Assembly: GCA_964652195.1 (NCBI GenBank)
Contig: CAZZBB010000085.1
Location: 1-64,000, forward strand
From: MSPOR6 sp964652195
GTDB taxonomy: Bacteria; Poribacteria; WGA-4E; WGA-3G
Direction: 5' to 3'
Length of the DNA: 64,000 nt
The translations under genes were made by a program, and so were the position numbers. This document shows, one piece after another, positions 34,062-43,458 of the stretch. The notes under the pieces are model-generated. The model had not been told where the DNA came from and made no database searches. It worked only from the letters and a program-made list of their open reading frames with translations. How positions within the stretch are numbered: the stretch's first letter is position 1; every line of letters begins with the position of its first letter.

Positions 34062-35492
34062 TTATTTGACTTGAACCAATACTGCCCAATGTGAATCTGT
34101 GGGTTGGGTTAATGTGATGCTATCCTTGAATGGAATTTCTTTCTCACGCTTCCATTCACTCTTGCCTATATTTAGCCATCTGATTTTTACTGTTTTTGCA
34201 TCTGGTTTTTTGCCGACACTCAGATTCAGATCAACTGATCCGCCTTTAGGAAAGTAGATAGCATATTCTTGACCGGGATTTGCAATTACATACGCTTCAT
34301 TATCTTCTCGGTTGGACAGCATTTTATTGTTGGGTTCACAATTGAATAGAACCATTTCGTCTGTAATCATTCGCATACTCTTAAGGTGTGCTTGTGCTAT
34401 TTCAGTTAAACCAACACCACTATCCGGACGATGGAAACGGGCTGAGGCAAATCCTCCGAAGACATTTCGCCAAAACCGTTCTAATCCGTCTCTTGTACTC
34501 CCGAAACGTCCACCATTTGCCCCGTAGATTTTTATATTATTGATGGGACGGATAGGATCAAGTTGTGCTCGAATTTTCTGTGCATTGTCCCAGTGCCGTT
34601 GTCTTTTCTGATGGTTATTTTGGGAAATATCACAGAATGAATAGGTTTCAGGATGGTCAAATGTTGCCTTGTGTTTTTCATCCGACAGATCCCATGGATC
34701 CCACATCTCAGTTGTTTCTACATCTCGTCCAGCCTCTGCTGCCTTCTTTTGAATATAAGTTGCCCAGTATTCTCCCCACGAAGCAGTAACCGCAGTTTCA
34801 TTGTCCATACAGTAGAGTATATGTCCATAGGGGAGTGTTTCGGAGAGGAGTTTATCGACAAATTTCTCTTGATATTTCAGGACTGTCTTCTGGTTGCGTT
34901 CTTTTGGCACAGACCAGAAAAAGTTGTTCTTTGTTGCTACAGGATGACTATTAACAACAGTCGGTAAGCCGGATTCTTCTTCAGTGTAATTCGTGTTGTT
35001 CTTTGGATTGAATGGATTGGCTAACCAGGACTCACGATAATAGGTAAAGGTCCCCCATACTTCAATTTGGACAATAATATCCATTTCGTTTGTCCATTTA
35101 ATGAAGTTTTGAAAACGGTTCCAGAATTCTTCGTCCCATTGATTTAGGTCATATTTCTCACCAACTTTCTTGAAAGGAGGTATATTACCTTCATCATTCC
35201 AACCCATCGTTGATCGCACATAGTTCCCACCGACGGACTTCATGAGTTCAAGATGTTCTCTTAAGTTCTGAATTTGGAATAAATTATCCTCGACTGAACC
35301 ACCTATTAGGAGGATCGGTTCACCTTTATACTGCCAGTAACGTGGGTTTTCTTTATAAATCTGGATTCTATCTTTTTCCATATCTAAATCCTCTTTGGCA
35401 TTGACTTGCTGTCCTGTAATGTAAATAACTCCAAGAACAAATAACAATCCTATCTTACAGACAATAAAACGTAATCTACCATTACTTATCAT
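34062..35492 (-). CDS. Secreted glycosidase-like TIM-barrel protein (DUF4038-like)
   Basis: 476 residues with a signal peptide (about 1-32). The mature part starts with a short Ig-like strand (IQIYKENPRYWQYKGEPILLIGGS), then a TIM-barrel: GGNYVRSTMGWND, IVQIEVWGTF, HILYCMDNETAV with a likely catalytic acid Glu in DNE, and FWRNVFGGFASARFHRP. The end (NIGKSEWKREKEIPFKDSITLTQP...WAVLVQ) is the collagen-binding-like C-terminal domain. Such proteins cleave plant or algal glycans outside the cytoplasm; the substrate is unknown. AAAGGA precedes the ATG. Confidence 0.82.
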   Translation of the reverse strand: MISNGRLRFIVCKIGLLFVLGVIYITGQQVNAKEDLDMEKDRIQIYKENPRYWQYKGEPILLIGGSVEDNLFQIQNLREHLELMKSVGGNYVRSTMGWNDEGNIPPFKKVGEKYDLNQWDEEFWNRFQNFIKWTNEMDIIVQIEVWGTFTYYRESWLANPFNPKNNTNYTEEESGLPTVVNSHPVATKNNFFWSVPKERNQKTVLKYQEKFVDKLLSETLPYGHILYCMDNETAVTASWGEYWATYIQKKAAEAGRDVETTEMWDPWDLSDEKHKATFDHPETYSFCDISQNNHQKRQRHWDNAQKIRAQLDPIRPINNIKIYGANGGRFGSTRDGLERFWRNVFGGFASARFHRPDSGVGLTEIAQAHLKSMRMITDEMVLFNCEPNNKMLSNREDNEAYVIANPGQEYAIYFPKGGSVDLNLSVGKKPDAKTVKIRWLNIGKSEWKREKEIPFKDSITLTQPTDSHWAVLVQVK

Positions 35493-35662
35493 ACGATTTC
35501 CTTTGGAACCATTCCATATATTATATGTGTCAATTCACTTTTTCATTATATCATGCCATTTTGAACAGCATTTGTCCATTCATAACTCACGCACGGATAT
35601 CCGTGTTTGTCGTTTTAGTTTATAGTTACGACTTGTGCTAAATGACTATTTGTAATACACTA

Positions 35663-35715
35663 TTTCACAAACAAAAAGAGAATATTGTCAATATATTCTC
35701 TTGTTGTTTGTGAAA
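35663..35715. repeat. Long imperfect inverted repeat
   Basis: TTTCACAAACAA...AGAGAATAT pairs with ATATTCTCT...TTGTTTGTGAAA around TTGTCAAT, about 22 paired bases. It could be a bidirectional terminator or a small mobile element. Confidence 0.7.
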
Positions 35716-35876
35716 CTCTTGAACCCCGTAGGGACGGAATGTTTATAATATAATATTTGTTCGTGAAAACAAAAAGAACAAAAAGTTAACTAACACAAGT
35801 CAATATAGTTATAATGGAATAGTGGAGAGTTAAGTCTAAAATTGGTGTATAATAACGTGAGATTGATAAAAGTCCA

Positions 35877-35935
35877 TTGTAGCGTAAACTTTCCAGTTTG
35901 CGCACATAGCCACAAACTGGAAAGTTTGTGGTACA
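35877..35935. repeat. Palindromic AAACTTTCCAGTTTG repeat pair
   Basis: TGTAGCGTAAACTTTCCAGT is followed 14 bases later by its near-perfect complement (ACTGGAAAGTTTGTGGTAC). A single half-copy occurs at 42448-42476. A dispersed family of unknown role. Confidence 0.7.
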
Positions 35936-36085
35936 AGAACAGTAAGGTTAACCCTCCAAGAAGGACATGTAATTGAGCTGATGTCATTTATGATCAATCT
36001 GGTGTTATAATATGTTATAACCAAGAAATCAACGTCCGATCTTTGACTAACAAGTCATTAGATTACCAATTTATAAGGAATTAAT

Positions 36086-37114
36086 ATGAAGAAAATCAAA
36101 GTAGGTATTGTTGGCTGTGGTGGTATAGCAGGTGGCAAGCATCTCCCAGGACATAACAGTGTAAAGAATGTCCAAATAATCGCTGCATGTGATATAGATA
36201 AAAAACGAGCAAAAGACTTTGCTAAAAATCACGAAATTCCAAATGTGTTTGATGATTACAATAAGTTAGTTGAGATGGATGAAATTGATGCTGTAAGTGT
36301 CTGCACACCAAACAACTTTCACGCTGGACCAACTATCGCAGCATTAAACGCTGGCAAACATGTGATTTGTGAAAAACCGATTGCAGCTAACGCTATAGAT
36401 GGACAAGCGATGGTAGATGCACAAAAAGCAAGTGGAAAGATATTGCAAATCGGATTACAATCCAGATTCGGAGCAGGAGCAAGGACACTCCGTAAACTCC
36501 ATGATGAAGGTTTTTTCGGTGATGTCTATTATGCACGTGCGATGGCTATGCGACGTCGCGGAGTTCCCGCTTCACCTTCATTTCTTAGTAAAGAGATTGC
36601 GGGTGGTGGACCGCTCATTGATATAGGGGTTCATATCCTTGATGTTTTACTCTGGATGATTGGATGTCCAAAACCTGTGGAAGCCTTTGGAATGACTGCG
36701 AAAAAATTTGGGGATAAAGAGAATGTCATTAATCCATGGGGAAAATGGGATCCGGAGGATTTTGAGGTAGAAGACTTTGCAATGGGAACTATAAAGTTTG
36801 AGGGTGAATTGACTGTAACTCTTGAAACAGCGTGGGCATCCCACATACAAAATATCGGTGGCACGTTCTTCATGGGGGATTTAGCAGGAGCAACTTACGA
36901 ACCACTTCAAATATATCTCGATAAAAAAGATGAAATGGTAAACTACGAACCCGAACTTCTTACTGGATTACCAAGTGAATTTGAGTCCTTTCACAAAGCT
37001 ATACGTGAAGATCTTCCATCACCTGTACCTGCTGAAGAGGTATTGAATGTAGCTAAGATTTTCGATGCCTTGTATGAATCCGCAAGAATTGGACGATCTG
37101 TTCCTATTCTATAA
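36086..37114 (+). CDS. Gfo/Idh/MocA family NAD(P)-dependent oxidoreductase
   Basis: 342 residues. Rossmann motif GCGGIAGGKH (10-19), the DIDKKRAKDFA acidic end of strand 2, EKPIA with catalytic Lys97, and GGGPLIDIGVHILDVLLW with the catalytic His near 178-189. Normal length, cytoplasmic. AAGGAATTAAT before the ATG. Acts on an unknown sugar, polyol or sugar-acid. Flanked by repeats, monocistronic. Confidence 0.94.
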   Translation: MKKIKVGIVGCGGIAGGKHLPGHNSVKNVQIIAACDIDKKRAKDFAKNHEIPNVFDDYNKLVEMDEIDAVSVCTPNNFHAGPTIAALNAGKHVICEKPIAANAIDGQAMVDAQKASGKILQIGLQSRFGAGARTLRKLHDEGFFGDVYYARAMAMRRRGVPASPSFLSKEIAGGGPLIDIGVHILDVLLWMIGCPKPVEAFGMTAKKFGDKENVINPWGKWDPEDFEVEDFAMGTIKFEGELTVTLETAWASHIQNIGGTFFMGDLAGATYEPLQIYLDKKDEMVNYEPELLTGLPSEFESFHKAIREDLPSPVPAEEVLNVAKIFDALYESARIGRSVPIL

Positions 37115-37166
37115 CCAAAACTAAGCAATATTAAATAATAATCTTACGATTTTCGATAGGTGTCAA

Positions 37167-37196
37167 ACCCGTAGGGGCGGGGTTTCCCCGCCCGTT
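37167..37196. repeat. CCCGTAGGGGCGGGGTTTCC palindrome
   Basis: GGGGCGGGGTTTCCCCGCCC is a GC-rich palindrome in an AT-rich setting, at 53 bases after the oxidoreductase stop. It could act as a terminator-like stem, but there is no T run; a REP-like role is as likely. Confidence 0.6.
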
Positions 37197-37240
37197 ATTG
37201 ACGCACAATGTGAATATTTCATATTGAAACTTGCTTATTC

Positions 37241-37439
37241 GGACAGATTGATGAGAATTAAGTAAATATTTCGGTAATTCTAATTTTCCCAAACCCGGTA
37301 GGCGGGGAATGCCCTAAGGCATTCATACCGTTGATTTGGCGGTTTCCTAACCACGGGGAATGCTAAATAGCATTCATACCGTTGATTTCATCTTTCTCCG
37401 AAATTACCGAATTTAAAAATAATTCTTCATAATCTGTCC
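37241..37439. mobile_element. MITE-like element with ~40-bp terminal inverted repeats, copy 1
   Basis: The left end GGACAGATTGATGAGAATTA and, on the other strand, the right end GGACAGATTATGAAGAATTA are matched. Further in, ATTTCGGTAATT pairs with AAATTACCGAAT. The centre holds two GGGGAATGC...GCATTCATACCGTTGATTT units. A shorter relative is at 43284-43412. No coding capacity. Confidence 0.7.
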
Positions 37440-37443
37440 CATA

Positions 37444-37839
37444 TCACTCCTTCACATAACTTGCATGAACAATTGTTTTCATACCTCCGCGGATATTGAA
37501 ATCCCCGATAACTTCTGCCTTCCGTGGTTTACATGCTGCAACAAAATCCTCAAGCACCTTATTGACTACATGTTCATGGAAAATACCTACATACCGATAA
37601 GACACGAAATATTCTTTCAATGATTTTAGCTCAACACAATCCTTATCTGGAACATATTTTATACATATCGTGGCATAATCCGGTAAGCCAGTTTTCGGAC
37701 AAATTGCTGAAAATTCAAGATTCGTTATTTCAATAGTATAATCTTTATCGCTATACTGATTTACCCATGTTTCAATAGATGGTGTCTTAAGTTCACGGAT
37801 ATGGTTTTGTAATTCATCGTATGTTGAGGTAGGATTCAT
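37444..37839 (-). CDS. queF: NADPH-dependent 7-cyano-7-deazaguanine reductase QueF
   Basis: 131 residues, the short (type I, YkvM-like) form. QueF reduces preQ0 to preQ1 in queuosine biosynthesis. The active-site Cys47 lies in FSAICPKTGLPDYAT with Asp54, the QueF motif ELKSLKEYF (70-78) binds NADPH, and FHEH (87-90) is conserved. AAAGG lies before the ATG. No other que genes and no obvious preQ1 riboswitch were seen. Confidence 0.95.
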   Translation of the reverse strand: MNPTSTYDELQNHIRELKTPSIETWVNQYSDKDYTIEITNLEFSAICPKTGLPDYATICIKYVPDKDCVELKSLKEYFVSYRYVGIFHEHVVNKVLEDFVAACKPRKAEVIGDFNIRGGMKTIVHASYVKE

Positions 37840-39018
37840 TTATAACCTTTAAGTTTTATCGTTATGATATGAACTGTTTAGCATTTATATTAATAGAAGT
37901 AATTCACTTTATCCAAATTATACCGTAAATTTCATTGAATGACAATATAGCAGGTATGTAAATAATTTGTCACCATAAACGTCAATTTAAGCTTCATGCT
38001 TATCTGTAGGAAGGGATTTCGATCCCCAATCTTACATTCTGTAGGAGGGGATTCCGATCCCCGATCTTTATACCACAAACTGTTTATATGTAGTCTCACA
38101 CTACACCCTCCCAAAACCACTCTTATCCATGGAAACCGCGTAATTCACGATTCGGACATATTAACTGCAAAAAATATTGAAGAAAACAAATCCATAACAC
38201 AACTAAAGACATAAAATAATTCAAATTATACTGATACATATATCACAAAAGCAAATATACTACAGAATAATATCACACAAAATAATATTTTACTTGACAT
38301 AGGCATTTTCATTATGTTACTATATATATTACAGCAAAAGCATATCATGAAAATGTCGTTATATGGCTTTCACAACAGTTGTGAAAAGAAAATCGAAATT
38401 TCGTTCCCCTACAAACCCATACCAGAAAAGGGTTTAGAACACTTCAAACAAGAACAGAGTATGAATTATCTAAAAAAAAATAAAATTTCTTACATTTTTT
38501 ATGTTAATCTAAGAAACCCTTTCTGGGACTGACTTTAGAGAAGTTTAAAGCATGCAAATTAAAAAATTGTGTTGTAAAAATAAAACTATGGTGTATCCCA
38601 TAAATATGAATCGTTATTACTTATTCTGTGGGAGGGGATTCCGATCCCCGAACTTAACTACTTTACTTACCCGTATGATATTTCACATTGTAACGCTCCC
38701 AAATCAATGGATAAGAATAGAAATGAAACAAAATTCGTCCCCACTTTTATAATTGTGCCAAATTCTTGTGACCTTAAAAAAGTAGCTGTAAACACAGTGT
38801 AGTACTGACGGGATAGAGGTTTTACCAATGTCACACCATGTGACAAAAAGTGTAACTTTTCTAAACATTTAAATATTAGTGATATTACTGTTGTGAATGA
38901 GATTTGCAATATAATTTACCCAATTTCATGTTGACAATCACCAATGTATTTGTTAGTGTACTAACTTAAATTGTAGACTGTCTAATTAACCGAATCAAAA
39001 ATATATTGAGGTTGCACC
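37840..39018. other. 1.18-kb intergenic region; repeats, no convincing gene
   Basis: It carries REP-like elements at 38004-38033, 38039-38068 and 38626-38655, a TTGACA box at 38293-38298 without a good -10, and an AAAAAGTGTAACTTTT palindrome at 38842-38858. Three short frames (37996, 38314 and 38552) have no ribosome-binding site and run across repeats. Confidence 0.55.
38004..38068 (+). repeat. Two tandem copies of the REP-like repeat
   Basis: CTGTAGGAAGGGATTTCGAT and CTGTAGGAGGGGATTCCGAT lie head to tail, five bases apart; the first is diverged, the second identical to 3109-3138. A third copy (CTGTGGGAGGGGATTCCGAT) is at 38626-38655. Confidence 0.75.
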
Positions 39019-39837
39019 ATGAAACTCACAGAACACCAAGTAAATTTCTTTAACACATTCGGCTATCTTTCCATACCTGAAATGTTTGCGTCAAGTGAGA
39101 TTGAGTGGATTACTGATGAATTTGAAGCCACTATTCAAGAATTTGGTGGTGGAAAAGACCACGATGGTACACATCGGACTATGTTTGGGGGTCCGATAGA
39201 ACATCGTCCTCGTCTTTGCACACTGCTTGATGATGAACGAATTAAAGGATTAATCGGTGGGGTGATCGGAGAGGATTTCAACTATGCTGGGGGAGACGGC
39301 AACTATTATACAGGTGATACAGGTTGGCATCCTGATGGTAGTTGGGGTAGACTTTTTGCTACTAAGGTAGCCTTCTATCTCGATCCATTAACACGAGATA
39401 CGGGTTGTTTACGGATTATACCGGGGAGTCAAAACCCTACACACTTTGTTCGTGCACAACAGATTGATCCAAATCAATCTGAAGCATTATTTGGTATTCC
39501 TCCACGCGATTTTCCAACAAGTATAGCATTGGAGAGCAATCCTGGGGATGTTGTGATTTTCAATCATGATACATACCACGCATCATTTGGCGGTGGAACA
39601 CGTCGGAGAATGTTTACGATGAATTGTACACAACACTGTACAACAGAACTCGATTTAGAAACACTCAATCAATACCTAAGTGTACATTCAGCAGGAGGTT
39701 ACAATATTGATACTGGGGCAGGCATGTTCTTTCCAACTATGGTAGATTCAGCAGACGATTCTCGCAATATACACCTTAAACAATGTAGTGAAATACACGA
39801 CGTATTATTCCCTCAATATGCAAGACGTACTGAGTAA
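39019..39837 (+). CDS. Phytanoyl-CoA dioxygenase (PhyH) family protein
   Basis: 272 residues, Fe(II)/2-oxoglutarate oxygenase fold. Ligands: H104-x-D106 in WHPDGSWG, H187 in YHASFGGG, and R195 or R196 for 2-oxoglutarate. The segment YYTGDTGWHPDG is of the type common in the large PhyH sets of Poribacteria and marine bacteria. TTGAGG precedes the ATG. Distinct from the member at 4052 and from that at 62201, so not a recent duplicate. Substrate unknown. Confidence 0.92.
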   Translation: MKLTEHQVNFFNTFGYLSIPEMFASSEIEWITDEFEATIQEFGGGKDHDGTHRTMFGGPIEHRPRLCTLLDDERIKGLIGGVIGEDFNYAGGDGNYYTGDTGWHPDGSWGRLFATKVAFYLDPLTRDTGCLRIIPGSQNPTHFVRAQQIDPNQSEALFGIPPRDFPTSIALESNPGDVVIFNHDTYHASFGGGTRRRMFTMNCTQHCTTELDLETLNQYLSVHSAGGYNIDTGAGMFFPTMVDSADDSRNIHLKQCSEIHDVLFPQYARRTE

Positions 39838-39989
39838 TTGTATTTCGGTTTGACGAATCTTCATTGTGTTCTCCTCTTTGGATTCAGCCTTTATTAAACC
39901 CATTCTTTAACAATGTTTCTCTTGTCAATTCTTTCATTATGTGTTATTGTAAAGGAGAATAACCACGCACAATCAGGTAATTCCTTCGA

Positions 39990-42371
39990 ATGCCAAAAAA
40001 GTTTATAGGTTTCATATATTTCTGTCTTTTACTTCCAATATTTGCAGTAGCATCCCCACCAAAGGTAAATACCTACCTACCTTCAAATTCTGTTGCTATG
40101 ACAGACGATTCCTTAGCCACCTATTTCAATCCTGCAGGTTTAGGTAATAATCGCGCTTTGAATCTATACTATTTACGGACATATCAGAGCGATATATCGG
40201 GAGATGATGCCCTCTTTATATCAACACCCGGTGGTGGATTCGGTATGGAATTTGTAACTACACCAAATGAGATTGATTTTACTCGGTATAGTGCATCAGG
40301 TGGCTATCATTTTGGAAGTGGTTTCTATTTTGGGACTAATTATAGTTGGATAAATTCAGACGATAGAAACTATGACAAATTTAAATCATTATCTGTAGGT
40401 TTGATGTATCGTCGGCGATATTTTTCTATAGGTGCAATTGGACGTGATCTAAATAGACCAAAATTATATAATTACAAATTTGGAAGAACTTACGATTTTG
40501 GTATGGCAATTCGACCAGGAACATGGCGAGCCACTTTCTCAATTGATATGCAGAAGACACAAGGTATAAGTGGATTAGACCTTACTTACGGTGTTGAAAT
40601 CCGTCCTATTCGTGAACTCATGCTACGCAGTACATACAATAGTAATAATACTTTCGATATACGATTCGGTATCAATTTGGGAAATATCGGAATTGGAACA
40701 GCGAATAATTTTGATGAGAAAAGAAATACAAATGATGGGGTGGCATATTTTCACTATTCTGCAGCATCACTTACAAAACCAATCCTACGTAAACAAAAAT
40801 TTATCGACATAGAAATGAAGAGACTTGAACCAGTCCTTCGAATTGCTAAGTGGGATAAAGATGTGGCAGGAGTTCTGATTCGTATCAACGGATCTAATTT
40901 TGGGATGGGCAAACTTCAAGAAATTCGTGATGCTATCATTGAGTTTAAGGAGTCTGGTAGATATGTTATTTGTTACATTACTAATTGTGGTACAGGTGAT
41001 TACCTAATCGCATCCGTATGTGATGCAATCTTGATGCATCCCAGTGCGGAAATTCGTCTAATCGGTTTACGAATGGAAAGCACTTTTTACAAAGGGACAT
41101 TAGACAAACTTGGAATACAAGCTAATCTTGAGCATGTAGGAGAATATAAAGCTGCCGCTGAATCTTTTACACGGAATAAAATGTCAGACACAAACAGAGA
41201 AAATAAAATCTCCATACTCGATGATTTATATGAACAATTAACCGCAGATATAGCGACTGCAAAAGGTTGGACATCGGAGCATGTTAAAAGTCTTATTGAC
41301 AAGGGACCATTCACGGCTAAAAAGGCATATAAATACAAAATCGTTGATGAACTTATATATGAGAACAAAATACTCAATATAGCTAAGGAGATTTCAGGGA
41401 AAGATGTGAAATTAGTTCCAATTAATAAATATATTAAGCAGGGGATTAAACCTGAGGATTGGGAAATCCCAAAACCTAAAATCGCTATTATTGAAGCAGA
41501 AGGCATGATGCTTACAGGAGAGAGTTTTACCGATCCATTTACCGCAACGAACGTAATGGGGGCTGACACAATCGCTCGAGCAATTCAACGCACAAGAAAG
41601 GATGACTCAATAAGTGCTGTTGTATTACGAATTAACAGTGGGGGTGGTTTGGTTATGGCAGCCGATATTATCTGGCATGAACTCATACGACTGACAAAAG
41701 AAAAGCCACTTGTCGTATCAATGGCAGATGTTGCAGCTTCAGGAGGATACTATATTGCAGCACCTGCAGATACCATCGTAGCCGAACCTGGAACTATAAC
41801 AGGATCTATTGGGGTAATTGGGGGAAAGTATAGTCTCAAAGGATTGTATAACAAACTTGGTATAACTAAAGAGATTATCACTCGCGGTGCACATGCAGAT
41901 TTTTACAGCGATTATAGTGATTATCCTCCTGAAGAAAAAGAAATCGTAAAAAATCAGATTAATGAAATCTATGATGATTTTATCACCAAAGTTGCCAATG
42001 GTAGGAAACAGTTATCAAAGCAAGATGTTGATGAGGTTGGACGTGGACGTGTCTGGACAGGAAGACAAGCTAAAGATAATGGACTTGTTGATCAAATCGG
42101 AGGTCTGGATTTAGCGCTATCAATCGCGCGACAACGCGCAGGTTTAGAACATAGGCAAGTCGAGATTATCCGTCTACCTAAGCTTAATTTGATATCACAA
42201 CTATTTGGAAACATCCGTCTCATAATACATAGAATTTCGATTATTAAGAAGGCATTCAGAGCCCCAGGATATCAATTTATTGAAGAAAATAAAAGTCTAA
42301 GTATACTAAACTTAATTAAAAAGCAACGGACTTTTCTGTTGATGCCGTATGATTTCATCCTTACGAATTAA
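39990..42371 (+). CDS. Fusion: outer-membrane beta-barrel-like domain plus SppA signal peptide peptidase
   Basis: 793 residues. Signal peptide (~1-22), then about 250 residues that look like a PorV/UPF0164-type beta-barrel: SVAMTDDSLATYFNPAGLG, then alternating strands such as YHFGSGFYFGTNYSW and LMLRSTYNSNNTFDIRFGINLG. From about residue 270 it is a 67K-type SppA with two ClpP-fold halves. The catalytic dyad is visible: Lys387 in HVGEYKAAAESFTRNKM and Ser584 in ADVAASGGYYIA. SppA cleaves leftover signal peptides or membrane proteins. The join to a barrel domain is unusual and suggests outer-membrane or periplasmic placement. Start ATG 39990; the ribosome-binding site is weak. Confidence 0.85.
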   Translation: MPKKFIGFIYFCLLLPIFAVASPPKVNTYLPSNSVAMTDDSLATYFNPAGLGNNRALNLYYLRTYQSDISGDDALFISTPGGGFGMEFVTTPNEIDFTRYSASGGYHFGSGFYFGTNYSWINSDDRNYDKFKSLSVGLMYRRRYFSIGAIGRDLNRPKLYNYKFGRTYDFGMAIRPGTWRATFSIDMQKTQGISGLDLTYGVEIRPIRELMLRSTYNSNNTFDIRFGINLGNIGIGTANNFDEKRNTNDGVAYFHYSAASLTKPILRKQKFIDIEMKRLEPVLRIAKWDKDVAGVLIRINGSNFGMGKLQEIRDAIIEFKESGRYVICYITNCGTGDYLIASVCDAILMHPSAEIRLIGLRMESTFYKGTLDKLGIQANLEHVGEYKAAAESFTRNKMSDTNRENKISILDDLYEQLTADIATAKGWTSEHVKSLIDKGPFTAKKAYKYKIVDELIYENKILNIAKEISGKDVKLVPINKYIKQGIKPEDWEIPKPKIAIIEAEGMMLTGESFTDPFTATNVMGADTIARAIQRTRKDDSISAVVLRINSGGGLVMAADIIWHELIRLTKEKPLVVSMADVAASGGYYIAAPADTIVAEPGTITGSIGVIGGKYSLKGLYNKLGITKEIITRGAHADFYSDYSDYPPEEKEIVKNQINEIYDDFITKVANGRKQLSKQDVDEVGRGRVWTGRQAKDNGLVDQIGGLDLALSIARQRAGLEHRQVEIIRLPKLNLISQLFGNIRLIIHRISIIKKAFRAPGYQFIEENKSLSILNLIKKQRTFLLMPYDFILTN

Positions 42372-42447
42372 TATCAATCTATAAAAACGCCAGTTTGATA
42401 ATAAAAAATGTCAGTTCGATAAACAGAATTTTGTCCTGAAGATAGTC

Positions 42448-42476
42448 TTTGTAGCACAAACTTTCCAGTTTGTGCC
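42448..42476 (+). repeat. Single GTAGCACAAACTTTCCAGT repeat
   Basis: A half-unit of the palindromic pair at 35877-35935, located between the SppA fusion gene and pcm. Confidence 0.55.
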
Positions 42477-42554
42477 CTCTGGTGTTAGCTAAAAGTTCAG
42501 GTTACAATGTGACTTATCAAACTCACATTATAAAATGTATTTAGGAACTGTTCT

Positions 42555-43226
42555 ATGTCAATTGTCGATAAACAAACTATCGTTAGACAGAAAATGGTTC
42601 AGAACCAAATTAGGAAAAGGAATATACGTAACCCAGAGATATTATCAGTGATGGGGAAAATACCAAGGCATCTATTTGTTGATCCAGATTTACGGAAATT
42701 TGCATATATGGATAAACCTCTTCCAATTGAGGAAGGGCAGACTATTTCTCAACCGTATATGGTGGCATTAATGACTGATTTATTGGAATTAGATAGTAAT
42801 GCCAAAGTCCTTGAAATTGGAACTGGATGTGGATATCAGACAGCAGTATTAGCTGAAATTGCTAAAGAAGTCTATTCTATTGAAATATTGGAGAGACTTG
42901 CAGATAAAGCAAAAATCCTATTACAATCATTTAACTACAAGAACATTCATTTAAAAAATGGAAACGGTTATTACGGTTGGATAGAACATTCTCCGTATGA
43001 TGCTGTTATTGTAACCGCAGCCCCTAAGATTATACCACATAGACTTACACAACAACTCGTAGATGGGGGGCGAATGGTGATTCCAGTCGGTTCAGTTAAT
43101 CAAGAATTAGTTCTAATTAAGAAACTCTCTGGGAAAATTCAATCATCAAGGATTACGAGTGTTAGTTTTGTACCTATGACAGGAACACCTAAATCAGAAA
43201 TTAGTTCTAAGAAGAGATACAGGTGA
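42555..43226 (+). CDS. pcm: Protein-L-isoaspartate O-methyltransferase
   Basis: 223 residues. SAM-binding motif I VLEIGTGCGYQTAVLAEIA at about 79-97, preceded by the family-specific PRHLFVDPDLRKFAYMDKPLPIEEGQTISQPYMVALM. It repairs isoaspartyl residues in damaged proteins in the cytoplasm. AGGAACTGTTCT before the ATG. Length normal. Confidence 0.96.
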   Translation: MSIVDKQTIVRQKMVQNQIRKRNIRNPEILSVMGKIPRHLFVDPDLRKFAYMDKPLPIEEGQTISQPYMVALMTDLLELDSNAKVLEIGTGCGYQTAVLAEIAKEVYSIEILERLADKAKILLQSFNYKNIHLKNGNGYYGWIEHSPYDAVIVTAAPKIIPHRLTQQLVDGGRMVIPVGSVNQELVLIKKLSGKIQSSRITSVSFVPMTGTPKSEISSKKRYR

Positions 43227-43283
43227 AAATCTAATTTACTCAAGATAACATTATCACTGATTGAATACAATTGAGATTCCCAT

Positions 43284-43412
43284 ATGAAGATTAAGAAAAT
43301 ATTTCGGCAATTCTAATTTCCCCAAACCCAGTAGACGGGGAATGTTATATAGCATTCATACCGTTGATTTGGATTTTTTCAAAATTACCGAATTTAAAAA
43401 TTAATCTTCATT
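43284..43412. mobile_element. MITE-like element, copy 2 (short form)
   Basis: GAAGATTAA and TTCGGCAATT on the left pair with AATTACCGAA and TTAATCTTC on the right. The centre has one GGGGAATG...GCATTCATACCGTTGATTT unit, against two in the copy at 37241. It sits between pcm and the PorV-like gene. Confidence 0.7.
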
Positions 43413-43458
43413 AGGGCAATTAAGATTTTTTTCGGGTAATATCATTGGAGAATTAATC

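Larger units (their letters stand above)
35493..36085. other. 593-base intergenic region rich in inverted repeats
   Basis: Contains a palindrome CACGGATATCCGTG (35592-35605), a long hairpin (35663-35715) and a second one (35877-35935). Small frames inside these are spurious. No gene or promoter could be placed with confidence. Confidence 0.6.

Noticed and set aside
37840..37930. preQ1 riboswitch upstream of queF
   Set aside because: The leader lacks the preQ1 aptamer pattern that I would expect (GGTTC...ACCC with A-rich tail).
38004..38068. Tandem REP-like units as a CRISPR array
   Set aside because: Only two units five bases apart, palindromic, and found singly elsewhere; no cas genes in the window.
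38293..38326. TTGACA box near 38293 as a promoter
   Set aside because: No acceptable -10 at 16-18 bases and no gene nearby.
37996..38752. Three short ORFs (from 37996, 38314, 38552)
   Set aside because: Two run through REP-like repeats, none has an RBS, composition is AT-driven.
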